In this document: in pieces, positions 27,729 through 34,981 of the stretch
How positions within the stretch are numbered: position 1 is the stretch's first letter
How the letters are laid out: each line of letters begins with the position of its first letter
Assembly (NCBI RefSeq): GCF_015689175.1
Contig: NZ_CP065047.1
Span: 5,580,001 to 5,644,000, forward strand
Direction: 5' to 3'
DNA: 64,000 nt
Source: Mycobacterium kubicae
GTDB taxonomy: Bacteria; Actinomycetota; Actinomycetes; Mycobacteriales; Mycobacteriaceae
Notes under the pieces: model-generated
The model's database searches: none
What the model saw: the letters and a program-made list of their open reading frames with translations, nothing else
What the model was told of the DNA's origin: nothing
Translations under genes and position numbers: made by a program

Positions 27729-28286
27729 GTGGGTATTCCTCGGGCCGTGAGTGATACTGCATTGCTGGTAATCGACATGTTCAACGACTACCGCCACCCC
27801 GACGCCGACCAGTTGGCCACCAACGTCGGCAACATCATCGACCCACTGGTCAGCCTCATCGACGATGCCAATGAGCACGACGGCGTCGACCTGATCTACG
27901 TCAACGACAACCACGGCGACTTCACCGCCGAGCCGCACGACATCATCTCGAGCGCGGTCGACGGTGAACATCCCGACCTGGTCCGGCCACTGGTGCCGCC
28001 CGCGGGCACGCGGCTCATCACCAAGGTGCGCCACAGCGTCTTCTATTCCACCCCGCTGGATTACTTACTGGATCGGCTGAAAACCAAGCGCATCGTGCTC
28101 ACCGGTCAGGTCACCGAGCAGTGCATTCTCTACAGCGCGCTCGACGGTTACCTGCGCCACTTCGACGTCGTGGTACCGCCCGACGCCGTCGCGCACATCG
28201 ACAAAGATCTCGGGGCCGCCGCGCTGAAGATGATGGAGCGCAACATGAATGCTGAAATCGTTTCTGCTGCAGAGTGTTTGCCTTGA
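27729..28286 (+). CDS. Isochorismatase-like cysteine hydrolase
   Basis: A soluble hydrolase of 185 residues. The catalytic triad of the family is visible as Asp in LLVIDMFNDY, Lys in LITKVRHSVF and Cys in VTEQCILYSALD. A cis-peptide normally precedes the cysteine (VTE here). Members hydrolyse isochorismate, nicotinamide or other amides; the substrate cannot be read from the sequence. GTG 27729 is preceded by GGAGGG; a GTG at 27747 is possible. Confidence 0.82.
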   Translation: MGIPRAVSDTALLVIDMFNDYRHPDADQLATNVGNIIDPLVSLIDDANEHDGVDLIYVNDNHGDFTAEPHDIISSAVDGEHPDLVRPLVPPAGTRLITKVRHSVFYSTPLDYLLDRLKTKRIVLTGQVTEQCILYSALDGYLRHFDVVVPPDAVAHIDKDLGAAALKMMERNMNAEIVSAAECLP

Positions 28287-28292
28287 CCCGGC

Positions 28293-28318
28293 GTTTGCGA
28301 CCGGTGCATTGCGGGAAT
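28293..28318 (+). promoter_or_regulatory. SigF-like promoter (GTTT-N16-GGGAAT)
   Basis: GTTT at 28293-28296 and GGGAAT at 28313-28318, 16 nt apart. It lies about 50 nt before the small gene at 28371. The -10 has one mismatch to GGGTAT. Confidence 0.3.
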
Positions 28319-28370
28319 GTCGGAGCACTGGCCATCCCGGCCACCACAACGCCCCAACGAGAGGCTGCAC

Positions 28371-28541
28371 ATGAGCAAGGGTAAGTCCGATCAGACCGAG
28401 TCCGACGTCGAGGCAGAGCATCATCAGTCTCGGTCACGCGCCAGCCGCGACGAGGACGGCGCGTACGTCGGACGCAAATCCGGCGACGACGAGTTCGACG
28501 CCGGCATGACCGGTGCGGAGGCGCGCAGCCAGGACGGCTGA
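28371..28541 (+). CDS. Small hydrophilic protein of unknown function
   Basis: A 56-residue, strongly charged protein (MSKGKSDQTESDVEAEHHQ at the N-terminus, many Asp/Glu/Arg, no Cys or Trp), predicted to be disordered. GAGAGG stands 6 nt before the ATG. It resembles the small stress-type proteins of this region in composition and converges with the EEP-family gene. I do not recognise a family. Confidence 0.55.
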   Translation: MSKGKSDQTESDVEAEHHQSRSRASRDEDGAYVGRKSGDDEFDAGMTGAEARSQDG

Positions 28542-28548
28542 GCCCGCG

Positions 28549-29310
28549 TTACCGGTGCAGATCGACCACCAGCGGACGGTGGTCGGAAATCGGCATCAAC
28601 TCCGCCTCCGTCCCGGCGGCGCGCAGGCCACGATCGTCGGTCAAGATGTGGTCGAGCTGGCGCTGCGGCTCAGGCGCCGGAAAGGTCACCGCCGACGCCA
28701 GCGGCCGCATGCCCGACCAGCGGTGCACCGCGGCCGGCGTGAGATTGAGGTCGCCGAGCAGCAGCCGCGGGCCGGGCAAACCGCGCAGGTCGCGGACCAG
28801 TCGGCGCAGCTGTCGCCGATTCCAACCCGGCACGAACGACAAGTGGGTGTTGGCCACCGTCAACGGCCCCAACGGAGTATCCAATCGAGCGATGACCGCC
28901 GCCCGCGGTTCTTCGTCGACGATCATGACCTTGTTCGGTCCGGGCAGGTACATCGGGAACCGCATCGGAATGCGCGGCAATCGCACCACCTGCCAACTGA
29001 CCGCCGGGAACCGGGACAGCAGCGCGATCCCATAGGCGGCGGTGCCGGGCTGTTCCCGGCCGGTGGCGGCCATCCATGTCGCCCCGGGAGTGCCCGAGAT
29101 GGCGGCGACGAAGCGGTGCTCCACCGCACCCATGGCTTCGGCCGCTGCCGCGGTCAGGTCCGCGCGTCCCGACCGGGGTTGATCGCAGTCGACCTCTTGC
29201 AGGGCAAGGACGTCGGGATCAAGGCGACGCACGCAATCGCGCAGCCGTTGCGGATCGACTCCGTCACCAACGGTGCGGCCGTGCAGGATGTTGAAGGTCG
29301 CCACGCGCAC
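28549..29310 (-). CDS. Endonuclease/exonuclease/phosphatase (EEP) family hydrolase
   Basis: A 253-residue metal-dependent phosphodiesterase fold. The family motifs are present in order: RVATFNILHG (Asn), LALQEVD (Glu metal ligand), TVANTHLSF (His), LLGDLNLTP (Asp/Asn) and ISDHRPLV (Asp-His). No signal peptide is evident, so a nucleic acid, nucleotide or lipid phosphodiester are all possible substrates. GTG 29310 starts directly before the conserved strand; an ATG at 29379 would overlap the upstream gene by 35 nt. It follows the acyl-CoA dehydrogenase-like gene on the same strand. Confidence 0.8.
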   Translation of the reverse strand: MRVATFNILHGRTVGDGVDPQRLRDCVRRLDPDVLALQEVDCDQPRSGRADLTAAAAEAMGAVEHRFVAAISGTPGATWMAATGREQPGTAAYGIALLSRFPAVSWQVVRLPRIPMRFPMYLPGPNKVMIVDEEPRAAVIARLDTPLGPLTVANTHLSFVPGWNRRQLRRLVRDLRGLPGPRLLLGDLNLTPAAVHRWSGMRPLASAVTFPAPEPQRQLDHILTDDRGLRAAGTEAELMPISDHRPLVVDLHR

Positions 29311-29344
29311 GGCTACGCCCGGGGTTCCGACTCCGGCACCATCC

Positions 29345-30292
29345 CTACGTCCGCCCGGCCAGACGGCCCAGCTCGGCAAGGTCCCGCTCGGCGTGGCTCT
29401 GCCGTATATATATGGACAGGTCGGCGACGCGTTGCGCGTGCCGGCCGTCTTGAGTCAGGGGGCCCGGTCCCAGAGCACGGCCGGTGCGGGTGATCGCCTC
29501 GTCGACAGCGTGTTCCACGACAGCGCGGGTGCGCCGGGCCAGCAGTTGGGCGGTACGGGCCCGGTCGAACGGGTCCGCATCGACCTGGGCTGCCGCCACC
29601 GACAACATCGCATCGCCGGCGGCAAGGGCAGCGTCCACCGCACCCAGGTGCGCCAGCGCGTACGCGTCGGCCGATTTGCTGCCGGCGCATTTGTACAGCG
29701 GGTCGGCCACGCGTCGGGCGCCGCCCAGCCAACACGCCGCAACGCCGATGGCGCCGTGCCAGAACCCGGGCCGGTTCAGATAGCCACCGGGATCGCCGAC
29801 CGCAACCGCGTGCGCGTTGGTGAATTGCACTGGCCGGGTGTCACTGCCGGCCATACCGGAGTTCCACCACGTGCTCGGCAGCGGTTTGATGCCCGGGTCG
29901 GTGACGGTGACGGCGAACAGGCCGAGTTCGCCATGCGGATCGTCGATATGAGCGGTGACCAGTGCGTGGGTGCAAAAGCCGGCACCCGAGCACCACACCT
30001 TGGTGCCGCTGAGCGTGAACGCGTCACCACAGACGTTGCTCGCAATCAGTACGGCATCGGGGGATTCGGTCGCCCACACGCCCCACAGCTGATCGGAGCT
30101 GGGCGGCTTGCCACCCAGCTCGTTGAGGATCGCGATCGCTTCCACATGCGTTTCGGCGATGCGGGCCGCCGCGATGTCCTCATGGGCCAGCTCCGTGAGC
30201 CGCTGCCAGCGTTCGGCGGTACGCCCCGATGCGGGAAGTGGTAACTCTAATCGCCCCGATTCCAGCCAGTGCTGCACCAAGCCGGCCGTCAT
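29345..30292 (-). CDS. Acyl-CoA dehydrogenase-like protein, shortened N-terminus
   Basis: A 315-residue flavoprotein-like sequence; normal acyl-CoA dehydrogenases have about 380. The middle part has the family's substrate/FAD strand as FTLSGTKVWCSGAGF, and the C-terminal helical domain contains RRTRAVVEHAVDEAITRTGRALGPGPL. It lacks an obvious catalytic Glu at the usual place, which fits the atypical members found with glycan or lipid clusters. ATG 30292 overlaps (ATGA) the end of a 53-codon frame that may be its lost N-terminus, see the next entry. Confidence 0.7.
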   Translation of the reverse strand: MTAGLVQHWLESGRLELPLPASGRTAERWQRLTELAHEDIAAARIAETHVEAIAILNELGGKPPSSDQLWGVWATESPDAVLIASNVCGDAFTLSGTKVWCSGAGFCTHALVTAHIDDPHGELGLFAVTVTDPGIKPLPSTWWNSGMAGSDTRPVQFTNAHAVAVGDPGGYLNRPGFWHGAIGVAACWLGGARRVADPLYKCAGSKSADAYALAHLGAVDAALAAGDAMLSVAAAQVDADPFDRARTAQLLARRTRAVVEHAVDEAITRTGRALGPGPLTQDGRHAQRVADLSIYIRQSHAERDLAELGRLAGRT

Positions 30293-30450
30293 ACCCAAAC
30301 CTCTTCTGCCGCCCCCACCAGTCGCAGCGGGTGACTGGCACAGAAGACCGGCGCCACCCGCGCAACCAGGACCGCAGCTAGACCCTCGCCGGAGGCCAGT
30401 GCGCGAAACCCGCGCAGGCTGCACCAAGCTCGCGACGCTGCGACTGCCAT
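30289..30450 (-). other. Short open frame, possibly the displaced N-terminus of the acyl-CoA dehydrogenase-like protein
   Basis: From ATG 30450 a 53-codon frame reads ...LASGEGLAAVLVAR... and ends in a TGA that overlaps the next ATG. The phrase GEGLAAVL recalls the N-terminal region of full-length relatives, from memory. It could be a separate small protein coupled to the next gene or the 5' part of a gene split by a frameshift. Confidence 0.35.
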
Positions 30451-30513
30451 GGCATGCTGATTTTCCCGAAACTCAGCCCACTAAACGATTGCCCGATACC
30501 CCCAGACTAGTCA

Positions 30514-30540
30514 GGTTGTCTTTCCGCGAACGCGGGGTAT
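30514..30540 (+). promoter_or_regulatory. SigF-like promoter (GGTTG-N16-GGGTAT), near-leaderless
   Basis: GGTTG (30514-30518) and GGGTAT (30535-30540) with a 16-nt spacer. The ATG of the nucleotidyltransferase gene follows 12 nt after the -10 box. Confidence 0.5.
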
Positions 30541-30552
30541 GCCCTACCAACC

Positions 30553-31137
30553 ATGACTGCCAGCCTCGAAGCGGACTCCGGCGCTGACCGCGACGCTCGC
30601 TGCGCCGATCTGCGCGAGACGTTGCGAGCAGCAGCATCGGCCCTCAAGGAGCATGGTCCACGGTTTGCTCTCGCCGGAAGTTACGCCTTGTGGGCCTATG
30701 GGGCGCCGGAGCCCACTCACGACGTCGACATGGTGGTTGCGGAGTCCGACGTCCCAGCGGCCGTCACGACTCTGGAGAAGGCTGGCTTCCGCATCACGCG
30801 CCCGCCGGAGGACTGGCTGTTCAAGGCTCAGATCGGTGAAACCGTGGTCGACGTGCTGCACCGGGTCAACAGCGAAATCGTCGAGCCTGAGTTGCTCGAC
30901 TGCGCCCAGCCGCGTGTGGTGCAAGCGATCCTCATGCCAGTACTGCCGCCGACCACGGTGTTCATTCAGAAGTTGCGGGCCCTCACCGAGCATTACTGCG
31001 ACTTCACCAAGCTGCTGCCGGCCGCGCGGGCGATCCGCGAACAGCTGGACTGGGACACGATCGAAGAGAAGACCGCCGACAACGACTTCGCGGTCGCATT
31101 CCTGGTGCTCGCCGGCCGGCTGGGGCTGCGGGAATGA
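30553..31137 (+). CDS. Nucleotidyltransferase-fold protein
   Basis: A 194-residue protein with the minimal nucleotidyltransferase signature: GSYALWAYGAPEPTHDVDMVV (Gly-Ser, then a DxD pair about 12 residues later) and a third acidic strand in TVVDVLH. This fits the AbiEii/DUF6036-type group, whose members include toxin and antitoxin components and tRNA-modifying enzymes. No cognate antitoxin or HEPN partner lies next to it. It starts 12 nt after a SigF-like -10 box. Confidence 0.65.
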   Translation: MTASLEADSGADRDARCADLRETLRAAASALKEHGPRFALAGSYALWAYGAPEPTHDVDMVVAESDVPAAVTTLEKAGFRITRPPEDWLFKAQIGETVVDVLHRVNSEIVEPELLDCAQPRVVQAILMPVLPPTTVFIQKLRALTEHYCDFTKLLPAARAIREQLDWDTIEEKTADNDFAVAFLVLAGRLGLRE

Positions 31138-31164
31138 CCGCGCGTGATCTCCAGCTCCGGCACA

Positions 31165-31189
31165 GTTAGAACCCGGTGCAACTGGGTAC
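31165..31189 (+). promoter_or_regulatory. SigF-like promoter (GTTA-N15-GGGTAC), near-leaderless
   Basis: GTTA (31165-31168) and GGGTAC (31184-31189), spacer 15 nt; the ATG at 31201 follows after 11 nt. Confidence 0.45.
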
Positions 31190-31200
31190 CGTACTGCACT

Positions 31201-31368
31201 ATGGAATCCCATCCGAGCCGTGACGAAGAGCTCGAGGATGTCGTCGACTCACTTGAGAGCGGCGTGACCGAAGAACGGCGCGACCAGGGTGTACCGGGAA
31301 ACGTGAGCGAGCGGGAACAAGCTCCGAGACTCGGTTCCGAGGCGGCCGAGAAGGAACCTCCGGATTAG
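31201..31368 (+). CDS. Small acidic hydrophilic protein
   Basis: A 55-residue protein rich in Glu, Arg and Ser (MESHPSRDEELEDVVDSLES at the N-terminus), with no hydrophobic segment and probably disordered. It has no Shine-Dalgarno sequence; instead a SigF-like -10 box is 11 nt upstream, so it may be translated from a near-leaderless mRNA. A clear terminator hairpin follows. Family unknown. Confidence 0.5.
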   Translation: MESHPSRDEELEDVVDSLESGVTEERRDQGVPGNVSEREQAPRLGSEAAEKEPPD

Positions 31369-31405
31369 CGACTGCGGCGCCAGGCGCGACCGGCAACCGA
31401 TGGAG

Positions 31406-31438
31406 AAGCCCCGCAGTACCGAAGTACTGCGGGGGCTT
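31406..31438. terminator. Bidirectional terminator between convergent genes
   Basis: CCCCGCAGTAC (31409-31419), loop CGAA, GTACTGCGGGG (31424-31434), extended by AAG/CTT across one bulged G. It separates the small acidic protein gene (plus) from the WGxxGxxG gene (minus). Confidence 0.8.
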
Positions 31439-31452
31439 GCACCCAAAGGTCG

Positions 31453-31728
31453 TTAGACGGCACCACCGCGCGGGTTGGTCGTCGTCGTTCCCGCCGTGGG
31501 ACGAACGTCGTTACGCCGCTTCAGCCCGGCGAGTCCCAACAGACCGAGCAGACCGGTGAGGCCCCACAGGCCCGTCTTGTCGCTGTGGTTGTTGTTGTTG
31601 GCGTCGTTGTCCGCCACGATTGTCGTCGTCGAGGCCGGCACCGAGACTTCAGTGGTGGCGTTGGCAAGCCCCGCCCCACCGAACAAAAGCGAACCGGTGG
31701 CACACATGACTGCAAGGGTCTTACGCAT
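31453..31728 (-). CDS. Exported WGxxGxxG-motif small protein
   Basis: A 91-residue exported protein. A signal peptide (MRKTLAVMCATGSLLFGGAG, cleavage near LANA) leads into a Thr/Val segment and an Asn-rich linker (DNDANNNN). Then comes the glycine zipper WGLTGLLGLLGLAGL followed by KRR, and a Thr/Pro tail. The WGxxGxxG motif is known from a bacterial small-protein family thought to be membrane-anchored and surface-exposed. GGAGGA lies 5 nt before the ATG. A SigF-like promoter lies about 115 nt upstream. Confidence 0.72.
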   Translation of the reverse strand: MRKTLAVMCATGSLLFGGAGLANATTEVSVPASTTTIVADNDANNNNHSDKTGLWGLTGLLGLLGLAGLKRRNDVRPTAGTTTTNPRGGAV

Positions 31729-31843
31729 TGTTCCTCCATTTATTTGCGGTCGCGACAGATAACCGAGTGAAAGAACATGCTGCTTAGTCCTTTCACCCGC
31801 GACGATCGTGAAGGCACCGGCCCGCACCATCGCGTGCCTACGC

Positions 31844-31868
31844 TTACCCCGCTGTAATGCGCGGAAAC
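31844..31868 (-). promoter_or_regulatory. SigF-like promoter (GTTT-N15-GGGTAA)
   Basis: Minus strand: GTTT (31868-31865), 15 nt, GGGTAA (31849-31844). It could drive the WGxxGxxG gene with a leader of roughly 110 nt. Confidence 0.35.
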
Positions 31869-31951
31869 ATTTTCGACGTACTTTCTTGCGCGACGGCAAT
31901 GACCGATCGCCCGTGCGGCTCGGACCCGCGGCTCGGACGCAGGTCAGCGGC

Positions 31952-32209
31952 TCAGTGATTACGCAACTTGCTGATCAACTTGTCTTTAGTCAAGCTCGAA
32001 TAGCCGGTCATACCGAGCTCTTTGGCTTTCTTTCGCAGCTGCGGGACGGTCCATTCGTCGTAAGACTGCGATTTTCCACCCTTGCGGCCGACCTTGGATT
32101 TGCCCTGGCCGGCGACGGCATTGGAAATCCGCGCCGCCTTTTCCTTCGAGTCACCTTTTTTGCGCAGGTCCTGGTAGAGCTTCTCGTTCTTGATCGACGA
32201 ATTGGGCAT
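31952..32209 (-). CDS. DUF7218/Rho-N-domain-like small basic protein
   Basis: An 85-residue basic protein. The N-terminal half contains LYQDLRKKGDSKEKAARISN, a stretch typical of small stress proteins of the DUF7218 type. The C-terminal half, WTVPQLRKKAKELGMTGYSS and then KDKLISKLRNH, is a SAP/Rho N-terminus-like helix-extended loop-helix that could bind nucleic acid. AGGAGGTG before the ATG is a near-perfect Shine-Dalgarno. GGGTAT occurs 25 nt upstream, but without a proper -35. Confidence 0.75.
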   Translation of the reverse strand: MPNSSIKNEKLYQDLRKKGDSKEKAARISNAVAGQGKSKVGRKGGKSQSYDEWTVPQLRKKAKELGMTGYSSLTKDKLISKLRNH

Positions 32210-32354
32210 GAACGGCACCTCCTGGAATTCGCATACCCCTAACGGCATTGCCTGCGCCTGGTGCTGCCAAACCAGACCAAAGCCAACTCGGCCGTCATCA
32301 CCACTACTTAGCGTCGTCTCCGGAGCGCGTGCGGTGCGGTGAACTCCGGTTGCT

Positions 32355-32379
32355 GTTTCGTGCGGTGGTGATCGGGAAT
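32355..32379 (+). promoter_or_regulatory. SigF-like promoter (GTTT-N15-GGGAAT) of the CsbD gene
   Basis: GTTT (32355-32358) and GGGAAT (32374-32379), spacer 15 nt, about 65 nt before the ATG at 32447. One mismatch in the -10. Confidence 0.35.
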
Positions 32380-32446
32380 CCCGATCGGGGTGTGCCGCGC
32401 GGCAGGCGCGGCTCGCGAACCAAGTAAGAACAACGATGGGAATGTC

Positions 32447-32677
32447 ATGAGCGACAGTGGTCCGGCAGAGGGCGCCAAGGGCGTCGGCGAAGGCATCAAG
32501 GGCAAGGCCAAGGAGGCCATCGGCAGCGTCACCGGCAGCGACGACCTGAAGAACGAAGGCGCCGCCCAGCAAGAGAAGGCCGACGCCCAGCGCGACGTCG
32601 CCAAGAAAGAAGCGGAAGCCGAATCGGCGCGCGGCGGCGCAGAGGCCGCCGAGGAGCGGCAGAAGTCCAACCAATAA
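32447..32677 (+). CDS. CsbD-family general stress protein
   Basis: A 76-residue hydrophilic protein. The CsbD core GEGIKGKAKEAIGSVTGSDDL is followed by NEGAAQQEKADAQRD and an Ala/Glu-rich helical tail. CsbD of Bacillus subtilis is controlled by SigB, the counterpart of SigF; its function is not known. ATG 32447 is chosen since the frame upstream is not conserved. The gene converges with ugd, sharing a terminator. Confidence 0.82.
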   Translation: MSDSGPAEGAKGVGEGIKGKAKEAIGSVTGSDDLKNEGAAQQEKADAQRDVAKKEAEAESARGGAEAAEERQKSNQ

Positions 32678-32684
32678 TCACACA

Positions 32685-32720
32685 GATGACGGCCCCGGCC
32701 CGGCGGCCGGGGCCGTCATC
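32685..32720. terminator. Bidirectional terminator at the end of the heptose operon
   Basis: GATGACGGCCCCGGCC (32685-32700), loop CGGC, GGCCGGGGCCGTCATC (32705-32720): a perfect 16-bp stem between the stop codons of csbD (plus) and ugd (minus). Confidence 0.88.
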
Positions 32721-32723
32721 GTG

Positions 32724-34028
32724 TCAAAACCCTAGTGGCACACCGTTTCCCAAGTAGGCCAAGCCCGCGTCCCGCACCCGCACCGGGTCCAGCAGGTTCC
32801 TGGTGTCCACGACGACCGCCGCCGGCGCCTCCCGGGCGATGGCGCGCCAGTCCAGTTCCCGGAATGCGGGCCACTCGGTCAGCACGACGATTGCTTCTGC
32901 AGCTTTGGCGGCCCGGTACGGTTCGTCCACCGCGGTGACTCGGGACTGCTGCAATACGACAGGATCGATGCCGCGCAGTTGCGGGTCATAGCCCATGACG
33001 TGGGCGCCGGCCTGCGCCAACTCTCGGCAGGCCGCCAGTGCGGGGGAATCCCGGGTATCGCTGGTGTCGGCTTTGAATGTCAAGCCCAGCGCGGTGATTC
33101 GGCATCCCGAGAGCTCTCGACCCAGGGCATGGCGCAGCGCGGCGGCGATGCGGTCGGCTTGGGCGGCGTTGGTCGTGCGAGCCGCCTCCACTTCGGCGAA
33201 CGTGACCCCGTGGCGGCGCGCGGTGTGCACCAACGCCGCGGTGTCCTTGGGCAGGCAGGATCCGCCCCAGCCGGGACCGGGTCGCAGAAATTCCGACCCT
33301 ATCCGGCGGTCGGCGCCCATGCAGCGGGTCACGTCGTGGATGTCGGCGCCTACTCGGGAGCACAGTGTCGCCAGCGAATTGGTGTAGGAAAGCTTGACGG
33401 CCAAGAAGGCGTTGCTGGCGTATTTGGCCACCTCCGCGCTTTCCGGAGTCATCTGGAAGACGGGTTCGGTGCCCGACCCGCAGGTGCGGCTGATGACGTC
33501 GGCGACCGTTTCGTCGAGGGTGCCGACGACGAGACGATCGGGGTGCCTGAAATCGTGCACGGCCCGCCCCTCGCGTAAGAACTCAGGAGTTGACACCGCC
33601 CGAATCCCTCTGTCTCGCAGCCGCTCTGCGACCACCGACGTGGTGCCGACCGGAATCGTCGACTTCATCGCCACGATGGCGCCGCTGCAAAGCACCTCGC
33701 CGAGGCGGTCGACGGCCGAGTGCACCGCGCTGAGGTCTGGGCGGCCATCATCGGCGCTGGGCGTCGGCACGCAGACGAAGACGATGTCGCGGTCGGCCAG
33801 GGTTGCATAGTCGCCACTGAAGCGGAGCAGTCCGGCAGCGAGCCCGTCGCGCAACAGTTCTGGCAGCTCCGGCTCGTCGATCACCGGAATGCCAGATCGC
33901 AGCTGATCGACCCGCTGCGGGTCGACGTCCACAGCGACGGTGTCCAAACCTCGCTCGGCGATGCAGACCGCGGTGGTCAGTCCGACGTAGCCGACACCCA
34001 CCACACCTACCCGGACAGCGGTACTCAT
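32724..34028 (-). CDS. ugd: UDP-glucose 6-dehydrogenase
   Basis: Oxidises UDP-glucose to UDP-glucuronate with two NAD+. The 434-residue protein has the Rossmann motif GVGYVG (11-16), the Lys202 region ESAEVAKYASNAFLA, and the catalytic Cys258 in GGSCLPKD. It could be a GDP-mannose dehydrogenase, but the UDP-xylose synthase-like gene at the head of the same operon favours UDP-glucuronate. ATG 34028 overlaps the GT9 stop (ATGA). It is the last gene of the nine-gene operon. Confidence 0.88.
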   Translation of the reverse strand: MSTAVRVGVVGVGYVGLTTAVCIAERGLDTVAVDVDPQRVDQLRSGIPVIDEPELPELLRDGLAAGLLRFSGDYATLADRDIVFVCVPTPSADDGRPDLSAVHSAVDRLGEVLCSGAIVAMKSTIPVGTTSVVAERLRDRGIRAVSTPEFLREGRAVHDFRHPDRLVVGTLDETVADVISRTCGSGTEPVFQMTPESAEVAKYASNAFLAVKLSYTNSLATLCSRVGADIHDVTRCMGADRRIGSEFLRPGPGWGGSCLPKDTAALVHTARRHGVTFAEVEAARTTNAAQADRIAAALRHALGRELSGCRITALGLTFKADTSDTRDSPALAACRELAQAGAHVMGYDPQLRGIDPVVLQQSRVTAVDEPYRAAKAAEAIVVLTEWPAFRELDWRAIAREAPAAVVVDTRNLLDPVRVRDAGLAYLGNGVPLGF

Positions 34029-34981
34029 GCCGCCTCGCTCAACAGGTGATGGCTGGCTTCCAGCACACTGGCGACGCTGATCTTCTCGAGACCGGGATGC
34101 GGGGTGCCGGCGTTGGGGTCGCCGGTTTCGCCGGCCCACAGTGCGACGTGCGGTGCGGGCCCGCGAGGTCCCCAGCGACGCGGTGGTGTGGGCCCGAACA
34201 GCACCACCGAGGCCGTCGACGTGGCGGCGGCCAGGTGACCCAGGCCCGTATCCCCACAGATGACCAGCCGGCTGTCTCTGACCAAAGCGGTCAATGCCGG
34301 CAGGTCGAGTAACCCCGCCACCACCGTGGTACGTGGCAACCCTGCGGCGCGGGCGACATCGTGGGCGAGATCGAACTCGCCGGTGGACCCGGTGATCACG
34401 ATCTCGTACCCCTCATCACGCAGGGCCGCGGCCACCGCGGCGAATCTTCTGGTCGGCCACTGGCGTGCGGGTGCCGAGGCGCCCGGATGGATCACCACGG
34501 CACCGGCCTGGTCGAAGTGCACCGAAGGGCGTCTCAGCGTTACATCCGTTGCCTCGCAATGGATTCCAGCCCACTCGAGCAGGCTGCACCAACGCGTCAC
34601 TTCGTGTACTTCGGAATCCCACGGCGGACCGGCCAGGGCGGGGTGGCGGTGATGCGCATGGGTGATCACCGACTTCGGCTGCCAGGAAAGCAGGTGATCG
34701 ATGCTTTCCGGTCCGCTGCCATGCAGATTCACCGCCAGTGCCGGCGGACGCGGCTTGGAGTGCAGGTCGCCCAGGCGTTCGGTGGGCAGCAAGGCATCGA
34801 TCGCCCCGGTGAGCATCGCCAGATCCCGGTAGCGTTCGGGTGCGGCCAGCAGGATCCGGGCATCGGGATAGTGGCGGCGCAAGCCGCGCAGGGCGGGCAC
34901 CGCCGTCAGCAGGTCACCGAGACCCAGCGCCCGCAGCACCACAATGGTGTCGGGCGGGTCAGGCGGCGCCGTTACGGCCAC
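34025..34981 (-). CDS. GT9 heptosyltransferase-like protein (first of two)
   Basis: A cytoplasmic GT-B glycosyltransferase of 318 residues, family GT9 (WaaF/WaaC type). The N-terminal strand VVLRALGLGDLLTAVPALRG is the acceptor-side signature. HPGASAPARQWP and GDTGLGHLAAATSTASVVLFGPT are the conserved donor-side motifs that bind ADP-heptose in characterised members. The GTG at 34981 has GGAG 5 nt upstream and overlaps the SDR gene by 10 nt. The donor is inferred from the pathway genes beside it. Confidence 0.85.
   Translation of the reverse strand: MAVTAPPDPPDTIVVLRALGLGDLLTAVPALRGLRRHYPDARILLAAPERYRDLAMLTGAIDALLPTERLGDLHSKPRPPALAVNLHGSGPESIDHLLSWQPKSVITHAHHRHPALAGPPWDSEVHEVTRWCSLLEWAGIHCEATDVTLRRPSVHFDQAGAVVIHPGASAPARQWPTRRFAAVAAALRDEGYEIVITGSTGEFDLAHDVARAAGLPRTTVVAGLLDLPALTALVRDSRLVICGDTGLGHLAAATSTASVVLFGPTPPRRWGPRGPAPHVALWAGETGDPNAGTPHPGLEKISVASVLEASHHLLSEAA

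Noticed and set aside
30553..31368. A toxin-antitoxin pair formed by the nucleotidyltransferase and the small acidic protein
   Set aside because: The genes are separated by 63 bp, each with its own promoter-like element, and the small protein has no DNA-binding or HEPN motif.
32221..32260. A SigF promoter for the DUF7218-type gene
   Set aside because: GGGTAT is present on the minus strand, but the bases 15-17 nt upstream (GGCG and neighbours) do not resemble GTTT.
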